A stretch of 64,000 nt of DNA from CAUPWF01 sp044425815 (GTDB taxonomy: Bacteria; Bacillota; Clostridia; Lachnospirales; Lachnospiraceae), in assembly GCA_044425815.1 (NCBI GenBank), contig JAWXVA010000001.1, forward strand, positions 1 to 64,000. Reading direction: 5' to 3'. This document shows, in pieces, positions 8,640 through 17,497 of the stretch. Positions within the stretch are counted from its first letter, which is position 1. Each line of letters begins with the position of its first letter. Under the pieces are notes generated by a model. It was not told the DNA's origin, did no database searches, and worked only from the letters and a program-made list of their open reading frames with translations. Made by a program: the position numbers and the translations under genes.

Positions 8640-9323
8640 ATGAAAAATATAGTGATATTTGACTTGGATGGTACACTAATTGATACATTGGATTCACTTG
8701 TTATCTCTGTAAATAAAACATTAGAACAATTACAATTAGCTTCGATTACCAGAGAGCAGTGTAGGCAATTTGTAGGGAATGGAGCAAGGGCGTTGCTACT
8801 TGATTCAATTGTGGCTGTGCAAGGGAATTGCGAAGAGGAGCTTTTAGAAAAAGCGCTCCAGATATTCGGAGGAATCTTTGTAGAGTACTGTATGTATCAG
8901 GTTGTACCTTACAATGGTATGAAAGAATTACTAAATCATTTACGAACAGAAGGATTTCAATTGGCGATTTTATCAAACAAACCACATGAAAGGACAGTTC
9001 AGATTGTAGAGAGTATGTTTGGAAAAGGATATTTTGCACACATACAAGGGCAATGTGAAAGTGTACCAAAGAAACCGGACCCTAAAAGCATTGAATATGT
9101 TCTAGATAAGATTCGAGGAACTAAAGATGAATGCATTTACATAGGAGATTCCGAGGTGGATATGATGACTGGAATTGCAGCAGATGTTTCAACAATTGGA
9201 GTGAGTTGGGGATTTAGAGATAAGTCAGTATTAGAAGCTGTGGAGGATAAAAATCACAAGATAACTCTAGTTGATGATGTAGAATCCATCATAGAATATA
9301 TTTTTGGATGTAATGCTAAGTAG
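8640..9323 (+). CDS. HAD-superfamily phosphatase, phosphoglycolate phosphatase-like
   Basis: Soluble HAD hydrolase using an aspartyl-phosphate intermediate. Motif I is FDLDGTLIDT at residues 6-15, motif II ILSNK near 107, motif III the lysine in KKPDPKS near 142, and motif IV GDSEVDM near 166. A helical cap (about residues 16-85) places it in the subfamily of Gph/PGP phosphatases; 227 residues is normal. Substrate specificity cannot be read from sequence: phosphoglycolate, beta-phosphoglucose or nucleotide monophosphates are all possible. GGAGG precedes ATG 8640. Confidence 0.85.
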   Translation: MKNIVIFDLDGTLIDTLDSLVISVNKTLEQLQLASITREQCRQFVGNGARALLLDSIVAVQGNCEEELLEKALQIFGGIFVEYCMYQVVPYNGMKELLNHLRTEGFQLAILSNKPHERTVQIVESMFGKGYFAHIQGQCESVPKKPDPKSIEYVLDKIRGTKDECIYIGDSEVDMMTGIAADVSTIGVSWGFRDKSVLEAVEDKNHKITLVDDVESIIEYIFGCNAK

Positions 9324-9349
9324 ATACAAAATGAATAAAGGAGGCGTAT

Positions 9350-9613
9350 ATGTACGAGTATAGTGAAGAATGTTTAAAGACATTTATTAAGAAACAAACA
9401 CAATTATTTGATGAACCTGTAGTGGAGACATTAGAAGAAGCAGAAACATTTTTAGAAGACTGTATGGCTGTTGTCCTAGGCTCTTTAGAAGAGGTGAAAG
9501 AGTATTTTGAAGAAAACGGTGCGGACATAGAAGGGATGACCTTGGATGAATTGGAAGAAGCGTCAGAGGTGTTTACGCTACCTAGTGGAGAATACTTAGT
9601 AGTAGAGAGTTAG
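9350..9613 (+). CDS. Small acidic protein of unknown function
   Basis: An 87-residue, strongly acidic soluble protein (about a quarter Asp/Glu), without membrane segment or known catalytic motif that I recognise. It has a strong start (AAAGGAGGCGTAT before ATG 9350) and sits 26 bases after the phosphatase gene, so it is probably real and co-transcribed. It ends in LPSGEYLVVES. I have seen similar small proteins in Lachnospiraceae but know of no demonstrated function. Confidence 0.75.
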   Translation: MYEYSEECLKTFIKKQTQLFDEPVVETLEEAETFLEDCMAVVLGSLEEVKEYFEENGADIEGMTLDELEEASEVFTLPSGEYLVVES

Positions 9614-9641
9614 AACGGATTAGTAAGAAGTGAATAAGATA

Positions 9642-9687
9642 AAAGGATTGAAAAGACGCGAAAATGCATAATTTCAATCCTTTTTTT
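9642..9687. terminator. Bidirectional terminator
   Basis: AAAGGATTGAAA (9642-9653) pairs with TTTCAATCCTTT (9672-9683); T runs lie on both strands. It serves the plus-strand gene ending at 9613 and the minus-strand gene ending at 9707. Confidence 0.85.
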
Positions 9688-9706
9688 GACTCTAGTATAT
9701 ATATTA

Positions 9707-10132
9707 TCAAGGAATGGCTTTTGTAAGTGCCTCTTCGATAGCACTTACAATGACTTGGGTTGTATACTGATTGTCATCAGAGTATGCGATATTTTCTAAA
9801 GATTGTGTCTCACAAATTTGAATAGCAATATCTTCCATGGTAGGTTGGATTAATGGATAAGAAGTAGTGACTATTTCATCTAAGTTTGAGAACCGGATAG
9901 CATCAATCTTGTCATTAGAAACAGTGACTTCAACTTCTAACGTGGCACTACTAAGTGCAATGGTGGAGGTGTAAATTCCAGATTGATATACGGAGGCAGA
10001 AGTACTTGTAGTTTCCTGTGAATGAAACATAAAGAATAGAAGGAAAATAAGGATTGCTCCAAGGATGAGAAAAATTCCGGTATATAAAATCTCTTTCATA
10101 TGTAAGACGATAATTTTTGTTTTAGAACTCAT
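9707..10132 (-). CDS. Membrane-anchored protein, possibly FMN-binding-like
   Basis: 141 residues: a short cytoplasmic N-terminus, one membrane helix (about residues 13-35), a Ser/Thr-rich linker, then a roughly 85-residue extracellular domain starting YQSGIYTSTIAL, with a strand pattern (LEVEVTVSNDKIDAIRF) like the start of FMN-binding (RnfG/NqrC-type) domains. The covalent-flavin threonine motif of that family (SGAT/S) is not obvious, so the assignment is weak. AAGGAGGTATTT precedes the ATG at 10132. It is divergent from pth. Confidence 0.7.
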   Translation of the reverse strand: MSSKTKIIVLHMKEILYTGIFLILGAILIFLLFFMFHSQETTSTSASVYQSGIYTSTIALSSATLEVEVTVSNDKIDAIRFSNLDEIVTTSYPLIQPTMEDIAIQICETQSLENIAYSDDNQYTTQVIVSAIEEALTKAIP

Positions 10133-10181
10133 AAATACCTCCTTAGTATTTGTGTATTTGTATATTATATGAAGGAATCCC

Positions 10182-10209
10182 TTGAATTATACGCAATATC
10201 TGATAATAT
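10182..10209 (+). promoter_or_regulatory. Candidate promoter for pth-mfd
   Basis: TTGAAT at 10182-10187, 16 bases, then TAATAT at 10204-10209. Reasonable but not strong. Confidence 0.35.
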
Positions 10210-10275
10210 GTAGTGTGATGATAAATGAAGAAGATAAGCTCGAAAGAGAAAAGCAAGTTAGAAAGAGGTAAAAAT

Positions 10276-10857
10276 ATGTTTATAATTATTGGATTAGGAA
10301 ATCCAACTAAGCAATACAATGGTACAAGACACAATGTTGGGTTTGATGTAATCGATATGTTAGCAGATAAATATAATATTAATGTGGATGGACGAAAGAA
10401 CAAGGCTTTTGTAGGTAAAGGTATAATAGAAGCGCAGAAAGTCTTACTTGTTAAACCTCAGACTTATATGAACTTAAGTGGAGAAAGTGTGAGAGGACTC
10501 GTTGATTTTTATAAAGTGGATGAGAGTAGCGAGATACTCGTAATCTACGATGATGTGAGTTTAGATGTGGGACAGATGCGTATCCGTAAAAAAGGAAGTG
10601 CTGGCGGGCATAATGGAATTAAAAGTATTATTTCGCATTTGGGAACACAAGAGTTTTTACGTATTAAGGTAGGAGTAGGCGAAAAACCCAAAGGTTATGA
10701 TTTGGCTGATTATGTACTCGGTCATTTCAGTAAAGGTGAAAAAGAGTTGATGACAGAAGGATATGAACGTGTGAGTATTGCAATTCAGAATATCATAGTA
10801 GGTGATATAGACAAAGCGATGAATATGTATAACAAGAAAGTAGTAGCAAAGGAGTAA
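10276..10857 (+). CDS. pth: Peptidyl-tRNA hydrolase
   Basis: Recycles peptidyl-tRNA released from stalled ribosomes (spoVC in Bacillus). The frame opens at ATG 10225 but the protein homologous to the family begins MFIIIGLGNP at ATG 10276, preceded by AAAGAGGT; from there it has 193 residues, the normal size. Catalytic His lies in GTRHNVGF, the conserved Asn in YMNLSGESV, and Asp in YDDVSL; GSAGGHNGIKSII is the family signature. It ends three bases before mfd, an arrangement also known from Bacillus. Confidence 0.95.
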   Translation: MFIIIGLGNPTKQYNGTRHNVGFDVIDMLADKYNINVDGRKNKAFVGKGIIEAQKVLLVKPQTYMNLSGESVRGLVDFYKVDESSEILVIYDDVSLDVGQMRIRKKGSAGGHNGIKSIISHLGTQEFLRIKVGVGEKPKGYDLADYVLGHFSKGEKELMTEGYERVSIAIQNIIVGDIDKAMNMYNKKVVAKE

Positions 10858-10860
10858 TGT

Positions 10861-13800
10861 ATGCAAGCTTTATTAGCGGCGATGAATGAAGTGGCTGAGT
10901 TTCATTTGATAAAAGAAAAACAGCAGAAGGAAAAGGGGGTACTTCAAGTAGTTGGAAGTGTGCCGTCTCAGAGAACGCACCTAATATATGGATTAGGAAA
11001 AGAAATCCCACACAAGCTGATTGTAGTTTCAAGTGAACTGAAAGCGAAGCAAATATACGAAGAGTATAGGATGTTAGATAAAGAGGTATGGTTATATCCT
11101 GCAAAAGATTTGTTGTTTTATCATGCTGATATTAAGGGGAAGGTATTACTTAAAAAGCGAATGGAAGTAATTGCTAACCTTATAAATCACAAAGAAAGTA
11201 CAGTGATTGTATGTTATGAAGCCTTTATGGACAAACTCATCCCTTTAGAGTCTATACAGAAATCCATTCTAAATATTGTAGTAGGGCAAACATTCGAATT
11301 AGAAGAACTCAAGGTTCAATTAGTGGAGCTGGGATATGAACGAGAGATGCAAGTAGAGGGAGTTGGACAATTCGCAGTGCGAGGTGGGATTGTAGATATC
11401 TACCCTATCACAGAGGAGCTTCCTATACGAATTGAATTTTGGGATGATGAGGTGGATTCGATTCGCAGCTTTGATTTGGAAAGTCAGAGGTCAATCGAGA
11501 ATTTAGAAATGCTAGAGTTATACCCTGCAAGTGAGCAGGTGAAGTCTATAGATAAAAGTGTATCATTTTTAGAATATTTTGAAAAAAAAGATACGGTACT
11601 GTTTTTAGACGAACCAATACGATTAGAAGAAAGCGGACAATTGGTAGAGGATGAATTTGTAAAAAGTATTGAAAATCGCATTGAACAAGGGCTAGAATCA
11701 GTGGAAGCTATGGATGTTATTTATTCCTCCAAAGAAGTGAGTCGTAAAATTAATAAATATTCAGGAATTGCGTTCACAGCCCTCGATTCAAAATGTGGGG
11801 ATTTTTTAGTGCGAGAAACTTACCACGTAGAAGGAAAACGAGTTAGTTCTTATAATAATAGTTTTGAAATGCTTACAAGGGATTTGAAGCGTCTAAAACG
11901 ACAAAAATATCGAGTGGTATTATTATCTGGATCGAGAAGTCGAGCTAAACGATTGGCAGAAGATTTAAGAGATTATGACTTGAGTAGTTTTTATAGCGAT
12001 GACTTAAGTCGAGAAGTACAACCAGAAGAAATTATGGTTGCTTATGGTCATGTGCGAGAGGGGTATGAATATCCAAATCTAAAATTCATTGTCATAGCAG
12101 AAAGTGATATATTTGGCCGTGAAAAGAAGAAAAAGAAACGAAAGAAATATGAAGGTCAAAAAATACAAAATTTTACAGAATTAAAAATTGGAGATTATGT
12201 GGTACATGAAAATCATGGATTAGGAATCTATCAAGGAATTGAGAAGATTGAACGTGATAAAATTTCCAAGGATTATATGAAGATTTCGTATGCGGGAACA
12301 GGGAATCTCTACATTCCAGCAACACAAATGGATATGATTCAAAAGTATGCTAGTGCTGATGCGAAAAAACCGAAATTGAATCGACTAGGAACCCAAGAGT
12401 GGCAAAAGACAAAATCAAGAGTCCGAGGGGCAGTAAAAGAAATTGCGAAAGATTTAGTAGAATTATACGCAGAAAGACAAAAAGATGCAGGGTATGTATA
12501 TAGTAAAGATACCGTATGGCAACAAGAATTTGAAGAAATGTTTCCGTTTGAGGAAACAGAAGATCAATTATTAGCAATAGAAGCAGCTAAAAATGATATG
12601 GAAAGTGCAAAGATTATGGATCGACTCATATGTGGGGATGTAGGGTATGGGAAGACTGAAATTGCAATTAGAGCAGCATTTAAAGCAGTACAAGAAAGTA
12701 AGCAAGTGGTGTATTTGGTTCCTACTACAATTCTTGCACAGCAGCATTATAATAATTTTGTACAGCGAATGAAAGACTTTCCAGTGCGAATTGATTTGAT
12801 GTGTAGATTCCGTACACCTGCACAACAAAAGAAGACTATAGAAGATACAAAAAAAGGGCTGGTAGATATTGTAATAGGCACACATAGATTACTTTCAAAA
12901 GATTTACAGTATAAAGATTTAGGACTCCTTATTATAGATGAAGAGCAAAGATTTGGCGTGCAGCACAAAGAAAAAATAAAAAAATTAAAAGAAAATGTTG
13001 ATGTATTAACATTGACTGCGACACCGATTCCACGAACACTTCACATGAGTTTGATTGGGATACGTGACATGAGTGTTTTGGAAGAAGCACCACAAGATCG
13101 TATGCCGATTCAGACGTACGTAATGGAATACAATGATGAAATGGTACGAGAAGCCATTGAACGAGAATTAGCGAGAGATGGGCAAGTTTACTATGTGTAT
13201 AATAAAGTCAAGGATATAGATGAACTTACAAATCGCATTGCGAAATTGGTTCCAGATGCAAATGTTGCTTTTGCACATGGACAAATGAAAGAACATGAGT
13301 TAGAGCGTATTATGTACGAGTTTATTAATGGGGAAATCGATGTGTTAGTTTCTACAACGATTATAGAGACAGGGCTTGATATATCTAATGCAAACACCAT
13401 GATTATTCATGATTCGGATCAACTAGGACTTTCACAATTATATCAATTGCGTGGTCGAGTAGGAAGATCTAATCGTATGGCTTATGCATTTTTATTATAT
13501 AGAAGAGATAAGATGTTAAAGGAAGTGGCTGAAAAACGATTATCAGCTATTCGAGAGTTTACAGATTTGGGATCTGGTTTTAAAATTGCGATGCGCGATT
13601 TGGAAATTAGAGGAGCAGGAAATTTATTGGGGGCTGAACAGCATGGACACATGGAGGCGGTAGGATACGATTTGTTTTGTAAAATGCTTAACGAAGCAGT
13701 AAAACACCTCAAAGGAGAACTATCAGAAGAATCTTTTGAAACAGTGATGGACTTGAATGTGGATGCCTTTATTCCATCTAGTTATATACCGAACGAATAT

Positions 13801-14199
13801 CAAAAATTGGATGTGTATAAACGAATATCTTGTATTGAAAATGAAAATGAAATGGATGACATGCTTGAAGAGTTGATTGATAGATTTGGAGACGTACCAA
13901 AGAAAGTACAACAGCTATTGCAGGTAGCACAATTAAAAGCGTTAGCACACAGTGTATATGTAATCGCGGTAGAACAAAAAAGCACAACGTTACAGATTAC
14001 CATGTATGATAAAGCGAATGTAGTTGCAGAAAAGATTCCAGTATTACTTACACAATACAGAGGAGATTTAACGTTTAAAGTGGAAACAAATCCATATTTT
14101 ATCTATCAGAAAAAGCGAGTAAATGGCAAAGATAAGGAAGAAAATATCATGGAAACGGTGAAAAAATTGTTAAATGATATAAAAGGATTGATTGCTTAG
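10861..14199 (+). CDS. mfd: Transcription-repair coupling factor Mfd
   Basis: Large superfamily 2 translocase that removes RNA polymerase stalled at DNA lesions and recruits UvrA. Of 1112 residues, the N-terminal part is UvrB-like (GQFAVRGGIVDIYP around 170), the RNA polymerase-interaction domain starts near GDYVVHENHGLGIYQG (about 445), and the helicase module carries Walker A GDVGYGKTE (about 591-599), DEEQRFGV (about 693), TATPIPRTL, and motif VI QLRGRVGRS. The C-terminal domain ends near KKLLNDIKGLIA. It is slightly shorter than the Bacillus protein. It starts three bases after the pth stop. Confidence 0.97.
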   Translation: MQALLAAMNEVAEFHLIKEKQQKEKGVLQVVGSVPSQRTHLIYGLGKEIPHKLIVVSSELKAKQIYEEYRMLDKEVWLYPAKDLLFYHADIKGKVLLKKRMEVIANLINHKESTVIVCYEAFMDKLIPLESIQKSILNIVVGQTFELEELKVQLVELGYEREMQVEGVGQFAVRGGIVDIYPITEELPIRIEFWDDEVDSIRSFDLESQRSIENLEMLELYPASEQVKSIDKSVSFLEYFEKKDTVLFLDEPIRLEESGQLVEDEFVKSIENRIEQGLESVEAMDVIYSSKEVSRKINKYSGIAFTALDSKCGDFLVRETYHVEGKRVSSYNNSFEMLTRDLKRLKRQKYRVVLLSGSRSRAKRLAEDLRDYDLSSFYSDDLSREVQPEEIMVAYGHVREGYEYPNLKFIVIAESDIFGREKKKKKRKKYEGQKIQNFTELKIGDYVVHENHGLGIYQGIEKIERDKISKDYMKISYAGTGNLYIPATQMDMIQKYASADAKKPKLNRLGTQEWQKTKSRVRGAVKEIAKDLVELYAERQKDAGYVYSKDTVWQQEFEEMFPFEETEDQLLAIEAAKNDMESAKIMDRLICGDVGYGKTEIAIRAAFKAVQESKQVVYLVPTTILAQQHYNNFVQRMKDFPVRIDLMCRFRTPAQQKKTIEDTKKGLVDIVIGTHRLLSKDLQYKDLGLLIIDEEQRFGVQHKEKIKKLKENVDVLTLTATPIPRTLHMSLIGIRDMSVLEEAPQDRMPIQTYVMEYNDEMVREAIERELARDGQVYYVYNKVKDIDELTNRIAKLVPDANVAFAHGQMKEHELERIMYEFINGEIDVLVSTTIIETGLDISNANTMIIHDSDQLGLSQLYQLRGRVGRSNRMAYAFLLYRRDKMLKEVAEKRLSAIREFTDLGSGFKIAMRDLEIRGAGNLLGAEQHGHMEAVGYDLFCKMLNEAVKHLKGELSEESFETVMDLNVDAFIPSSYIPNEYQKLDVYKRISCIENENEMDDMLEELIDRFGDVPKKVQQLLQVAQLKALAHSVYVIAVEQKSTTLQITMYDKANVVAEKIPVLLTQYRGDLTFKVETNPYFIYQKKRVNGKDKEENIMETVKKLLNDIKGLIA

Positions 14200-14216
14200 A
14201 GAAAAAAGGATATAAT
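14188..14216 (+). promoter_or_regulatory. Sigma-A promoter overlapping the end of mfd
   Basis: TTGATT at 14188-14193, a 17-base spacer and a perfect TATAAT at 14211-14216. The -35 lies within the last mfd codons. It would drive the lipoprotein gene starting at 14255. Confidence 0.6.
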
Positions 14217-14254
14217 ATAAAAATTATGAGCAACATTGAGGAGGAATTATTATT

Positions 14255-15364
14255 ATGAAATACAATAAGAGAATAGCAGGATTTATTTTATCAGTCGTGA
14301 TGGGAGCTACAGCACTTGTAGGGTGTGGAACTTCAATTGATGATACAGCAGTTGCATTAACAGTGGGTGAAGAGGATGTCACATTAGGTGTTATTAATTT
14401 TTATGCCAGATATCAAGCAGCAGTTACAGAAACATATTATTCAAGCTTCATGGGAGATGATATGTGGGCTCTAGATATGGGAGATGGCACGACATATCAA
14501 GATAGTGTAAAAGATGGTATTGTTACTACATTTGAAGAATTAGTAGTGATTCGTCAACACGCAGAAGCGTTAGGTGTATCTCTTACAGAAGAAGAATTAG
14601 CAGCAATTGATGCAGTAGCAGAAGAATTCTATAATGAAAATGAAGAAGAAATACGTGATAAAGTTTCAGGAACAAAAGAGAATATCGCAGAAGTACTTGA
14701 ATTATTTGCATATGATGTAAAATGTAAGCCTGTAATGGTTCAGGATGTAGATACAGAAGTGTCTGATGAAGAAGCGGCACAAAAGAAGATGACATATGTA
14801 TTTTTCTCATTTACGACAACAGATGATGAGGGTGAATCTGTTACTATGACAGATGAAGAGAAAGAAACACTAAAAGCTTCAATCGAAGCAATGATCGAAG
14901 CTGCAGCAGAATCAGACTTATATACTGTTACAGAGGCAGAAGGATATAGCCCATATGAACGTACATTTGATATAGAAACTACAAGTCCTAACACAGATTT
15001 GATTGCAGAGGTTGATGCATTAGCAGTAGGTGAATGTACAAGTATTATAGAAACAGACTCAGGGTACTATGTTGCGCAATTAACAAGTGAATTTGATGAA
15101 GAAGCAACAGAAACAGAGAAAGAAACAATTATCACAGAGAGAGAAACTGAATTATATAATGCAACAATTCAAGAATGGTTAGCAGAAATAGAAGTTGTTG
15201 TAAATGAATCTGAAATAGCAAAAATTGATTTCGAAGCCCTTACTGTATGGATGGCAACAGAAGAAACAGTGACAGAAGAAACAGTGACAGAAGAAACAGT
15301 GACAGAAGAAACAGTGACAGAAGAAACAGTGACAGAAGAAACAGTGACAGAAGAAGCTGAATAA
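14255..15364 (+). CDS. PrsA/SurA-like peptidyl-prolyl isomerase lipoprotein
   Basis: Extracytoplasmic foldase candidate. The N-terminus is a lipoprotein signal (KRIAGFILS...TALVGCGTS, Cys at about residue 24). Residues 30-170 resemble the SurA/PrsA N-terminal chaperone domain, and about 165-310 the parvulin isomerase domain, ending SGYYVAQLTSEFD. The tail consists of six TEETV units plus a partial one, encoded by a perfect 15-bp tandem repeat; it is acidic and probably unstructured. GAGGAGG precedes ATG 14255. The whole protein is very acidic. A similar gene follows mfd in some relatives, but catalytic activity is not certain. Confidence 0.82.
   Translation: MKYNKRIAGFILSVVMGATALVGCGTSIDDTAVALTVGEEDVTLGVINFYARYQAAVTETYYSSFMGDDMWALDMGDGTTYQDSVKDGIVTTFEELVVIRQHAEALGVSLTEEELAAIDAVAEEFYNENEEEIRDKVSGTKENIAEVLELFAYDVKCKPVMVQDVDTEVSDEEAAQKKMTYVFFSFTTTDDEGESVTMTDEEKETLKASIEAMIEAAAESDLYTVTEAEGYSPYERTFDIETTSPNTDLIAEVDALAVGECTSIIETDSGYYVAQLTSEFDEEATETEKETIITERETELYNATIQEWLAEIEVVVNESEIAKIDFEALTVWMATEETVTEETVTEETVTEETVTEETVTEETVTEEAE
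15257..15355. repeat. 15-bp tandem repeat (TEETV) at the 3' end of the prsA-like gene
   Basis: Six perfect copies of ACAGAAGAAACAGTG (15257-15346) and a partial seventh (15347-15355). The unit is a multiple of three, so copy-number change keeps the frame and only alters the length of the acidic tail. Confidence 0.95.
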
Positions 15365-15373
15365 GAATAAAAG

Positions 15374-15419
15374 AAGGATATCTACTCATGAATTCGTGAG
15401 CAGATATCCTTTGTTTTTT
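15374..15419 (+). terminator. Terminator after the prsA-like gene
   Basis: AAGGATATCT (15374-15383) pairs with AGATATCCTT (15402-15411), with an inner CTCA/TGAG extension, followed by TTGTTTTTTG. Confidence 0.85.
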
Positions 15420-15436
15420 GTTCAATGTTATTACAT

Positions 15437-15886
15437 CTATTCCTGCATATAGGTCAATAGAATCTGATTGACTAGCTTACCGTCAGCCTTACCTTTTACT
15501 TGTGGCATAAGATCTTTCATGATACGTCCCTTGTCTTTTCCTGTAGGGGATGTAATAGAAAGTGCTTTGAATACGGAAGTGATGACAGCTCTTATTTCAT
15601 CTTCGTCCATCATTTTAGGGGCGAATTTTTCAAGAACAGCAATTCGTTTTGTACACTCTTCGATAATATCAGTACGATCTGCGGGTGTAAGCTCCAATGT
15701 TTCTTTTGTCTGTTTGATTTCCTTGAGAATCACCTGCGTTTCTTCTTCCTCAGTCAAGTCTTCGCGCTTATCAATGGCTTTATTCTTAAGTGCTGCTAAT
15801 AATAGTGATAGAGACTCTTTTGATTGCTTATCACCAGCTTTCATGGCTGCGATCATGGCACTTCTTACTTCTTCGATTTTACTCAT
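15437..15886 (-). CDS. yqeY: GatB/YqeY domain protein
   Basis: 149-residue cytosolic protein related to the tRNA-binding tail domain of GatB (Asp/Glu-tRNA amidotransferase). Motifs include RSAMIAAMKAGDK near the start, LLLAALKNKAIDKR, and GKDKGRIMKDLMPQVKGKADG close to the end. The open frame reaches back to 15943, but GAGGAGG lies directly upstream of the ATG at 15886 and family members begin there. The function of free-standing YqeY is not established. Confidence 0.9.
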   Translation of the reverse strand: MSKIEEVRSAMIAAMKAGDKQSKESLSLLLAALKNKAIDKREDLTEEEETQVILKEIKQTKETLELTPADRTDIIEECTKRIAVLEKFAPKMMDEDEIRAVITSVFKALSITSPTGKDKGRIMKDLMPQVKGKADGKLVNQILLTYMQE

Positions 15887-15914
15887 AATGTCCTCCTCAT
15901 TTTTGTTAGAATAG

Positions 15915-15941
15915 GACTTTTCATATATGTCATGAAAAGTC
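15915..15941. repeat. Inverted repeat in the yqeY leader
   Basis: GACTTTTCAT (15915-15924) and ATGAAAAGTC (15932-15941) are perfect 10-bp inverted arms separated by 7 bases. It lies between the yqeY promoter and its start; it may be an operator or an mRNA hairpin. No T run follows on the minus strand. Confidence 0.7.
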
Positions 15942-15958
15942 AAAGTTGATTCTCTTTT

Positions 15959-16010
15959 ATTATAGATTACTTTATAAGAATTGCAATTGCTTTTTGAAAA
16001 ATGCTATGAT
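15959..16010. promoter_or_regulatory. Back-to-back promoters sharing one palindromic -35
   Basis: TTGCAA at 15981-15986 is its own reverse complement. On the plus strand it is followed after 18 bases by TATGAT (16005-16010) with a TGC extended -10; on the minus strand it is followed after 16 bases by TATAAT (15964-15959). The first would drive the HAD gene at 16120, the second yqeY. Confidence 0.55.
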
Positions 16011-16119
16011 AAACTGAAAATCATTATAAGGAAAACAGAAGATTGACATGAAATTAGGACATGACTTATAGAAAGAGAAAAATAAAATAAGATACATGAA
16101 AGAGGAGAGTGGAATTATT

Positions 16120-16767
16120 ATGGATGGTATAATTTTCGATTTAGATGGTACATTATGGGACTCAACAGATGCAGTGGCATACGCATGGAACAAAGCGCTA
16201 GAGGAGAAGACTAATATAGAAAAGAGAGTGACGGGTCCAGAGTTGAAAAAATTATTTGGGAAGCCACTAGATGAGATTCTTGAAATAGTATTTCCAGATT
16301 TGAATAAAGCAGAAACAGTAGAAGTTGAACAAGTTTTATATGAATATCAACAAGCATGGTTGGAAAGAGGAACGTGTGAAACTTATGAAGGGGTTATTGA
16401 TGGAATTAAAGAATTATCAAGAAAATACCAGGTATTTATTGTAAGTAATTGTCAGGCAGGATATATAGAAGTGTTTCTTAAAGTGACAGGATTAGGGGAT
16501 TATATAACAGATCATACATGTCCAGGAGACACAGGACTTTTAAAAGGAAAGAATATAAGATTAATTATGGAGCGAAATCATTTAAATAAAATCATCTATG
16601 TAGGAGATACAAGTGGTGATAAAAAAGCATGCGACGAAGCTAGAGTTCCTATGATATTAGCTAATTATGGATTTGGGGAAGCAAACAATCCATGCGCTGT
16701 TATTGAATCATTTTATGAATTACTTGATGTGGAGTTTGACGCATTATGTGGAGCATATTATGAGTAG
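16120..16767 (+). CDS. HAD-superfamily hydrolase
   Basis: 215-residue HAD phosphatase-like enzyme. Motif I FDLDGTLWDST (residues 6-16), motif II IVSNCQ near 107, the motif III lysine in GLLKGKNIR near 141, and motif IV VGDTSGDKKAC near 163. The cap is helical. The catalytic nucleophile and acid (DxD) are both present. An ATG at 16096 is in frame, but AGAGGAG (16101-16107) lies after it, favouring ATG 16120. The substrate is unknown. It is paralogous to the phosphatase at 8640 but clearly a different subfamily. Confidence 0.82.
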   Translation: MDGIIFDLDGTLWDSTDAVAYAWNKALEEKTNIEKRVTGPELKKLFGKPLDEILEIVFPDLNKAETVEVEQVLYEYQQAWLERGTCETYEGVIDGIKELSRKYQVFIVSNCQAGYIEVFLKVTGLGDYITDHTCPGDTGLLKGKNIRLIMERNHLNKIIYVGDTSGDKKACDEARVPMILANYGFGEANNPCAVIESFYELLDVEFDALCGAYYE

Positions 16768-16888
16768 AATAAAATATCTATGGACTTATTTGAAGAACAA
16801 ATAAAACAATCTATGAATAAGGTATAAATTCCTCTGTTTGGTAAAAAATAAATCTACAAGTAAAAAGATACCAAAAAGGAGAAGATAT

Positions 16889-17434
16889 ATGAAAGCAACT
16901 GGGATTGTAAGAAGAATAGATAATTTGGGAAGAATTGTAATTCCAAAAGAAATTAGAAGAACACTTCGTATCAAAGAAGGAGAAGCATTAGAAATTTTTA
17001 CGGATCGAGAAGGAGAAGTGATTTTAAAAAAATATTCACCAATTGAAGAATTGGGAGAATATGCGAGAAAATTTGCAGAATCTGCATATCAGATTACAGG
17101 ACACACTGTCTTAGTTACAGATACAGATCAAGTTATTGCTGGAGCAGGGGCAGGTAAGAAAGAATCCATTAATCAAAAATTAACGCAAGCATATGAGAAA
17201 AAAATGCATAGTAGAGCTCAGGTTTTAAACGCAATGCAAGATAGAGAATATGCTAATGTTTATGCGGAAATGACGATTTTAGTAGAAAGTGTCCTTGTGA
17301 CGCCCATTGTACACGACGGAAATATCATAGGGAGCATCGCGCTTATTCAGAAAGAAGGAAAAGAAAAAATAGGTGATATCGAGAAGAAAATATCACTTTT
17401 AGGAGCGCATTACCTAGGAAGTCAAATGGAATAA
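16889..17434 (+). CDS. spoVT: Stage V sporulation protein T (SpoVT), AbrB-family regulator
   Basis: Forespore transcription regulator of the sigma-G regulon. The N-terminal swapped-hairpin AbrB domain is unmistakable (KATGIVRRIDNLGRIVIPKEIRRTLRI, residues 2-28 region), followed by a GAF-like sensory domain (about 55-180). Length 181 is close to the Bacillus 178. The upstream in-frame ATG 16838 is unlikely since AAAGGAG precedes ATG 16889. The pth-mfd-...-spoVT neighbourhood recalls Bacillus, here with other genes inserted. I found no convincing sigma-G promoter. Confidence 0.96.
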   Translation: MKATGIVRRIDNLGRIVIPKEIRRTLRIKEGEALEIFTDREGEVILKKYSPIEELGEYARKFAESAYQITGHTVLVTDTDQVIAGAGAGKKESINQKLTQAYEKKMHSRAQVLNAMQDREYANVYAEMTILVESVLVTPIVHDGNIIGSIALIQKEGKEKIGDIEKKISLLGAHYLGSQME

Positions 17435-17497
17435 TAGTCATAACATTTCTTTTTATATCATACTATTAAAACAGGACGAGATGTAGGAGGAAAAGAA

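Noticed and set aside
15257..15355. CRISPR-like array
   Set aside because: Contiguous 15-bp units with no spacers, in frame within a gene.
15468..15914. 148-codon open frame on the plus strand opposite yqeY
   Set aside because: Antisense shadow; Ser-rich translation with no ribosome site, while yqeY on the minus strand is a known family.
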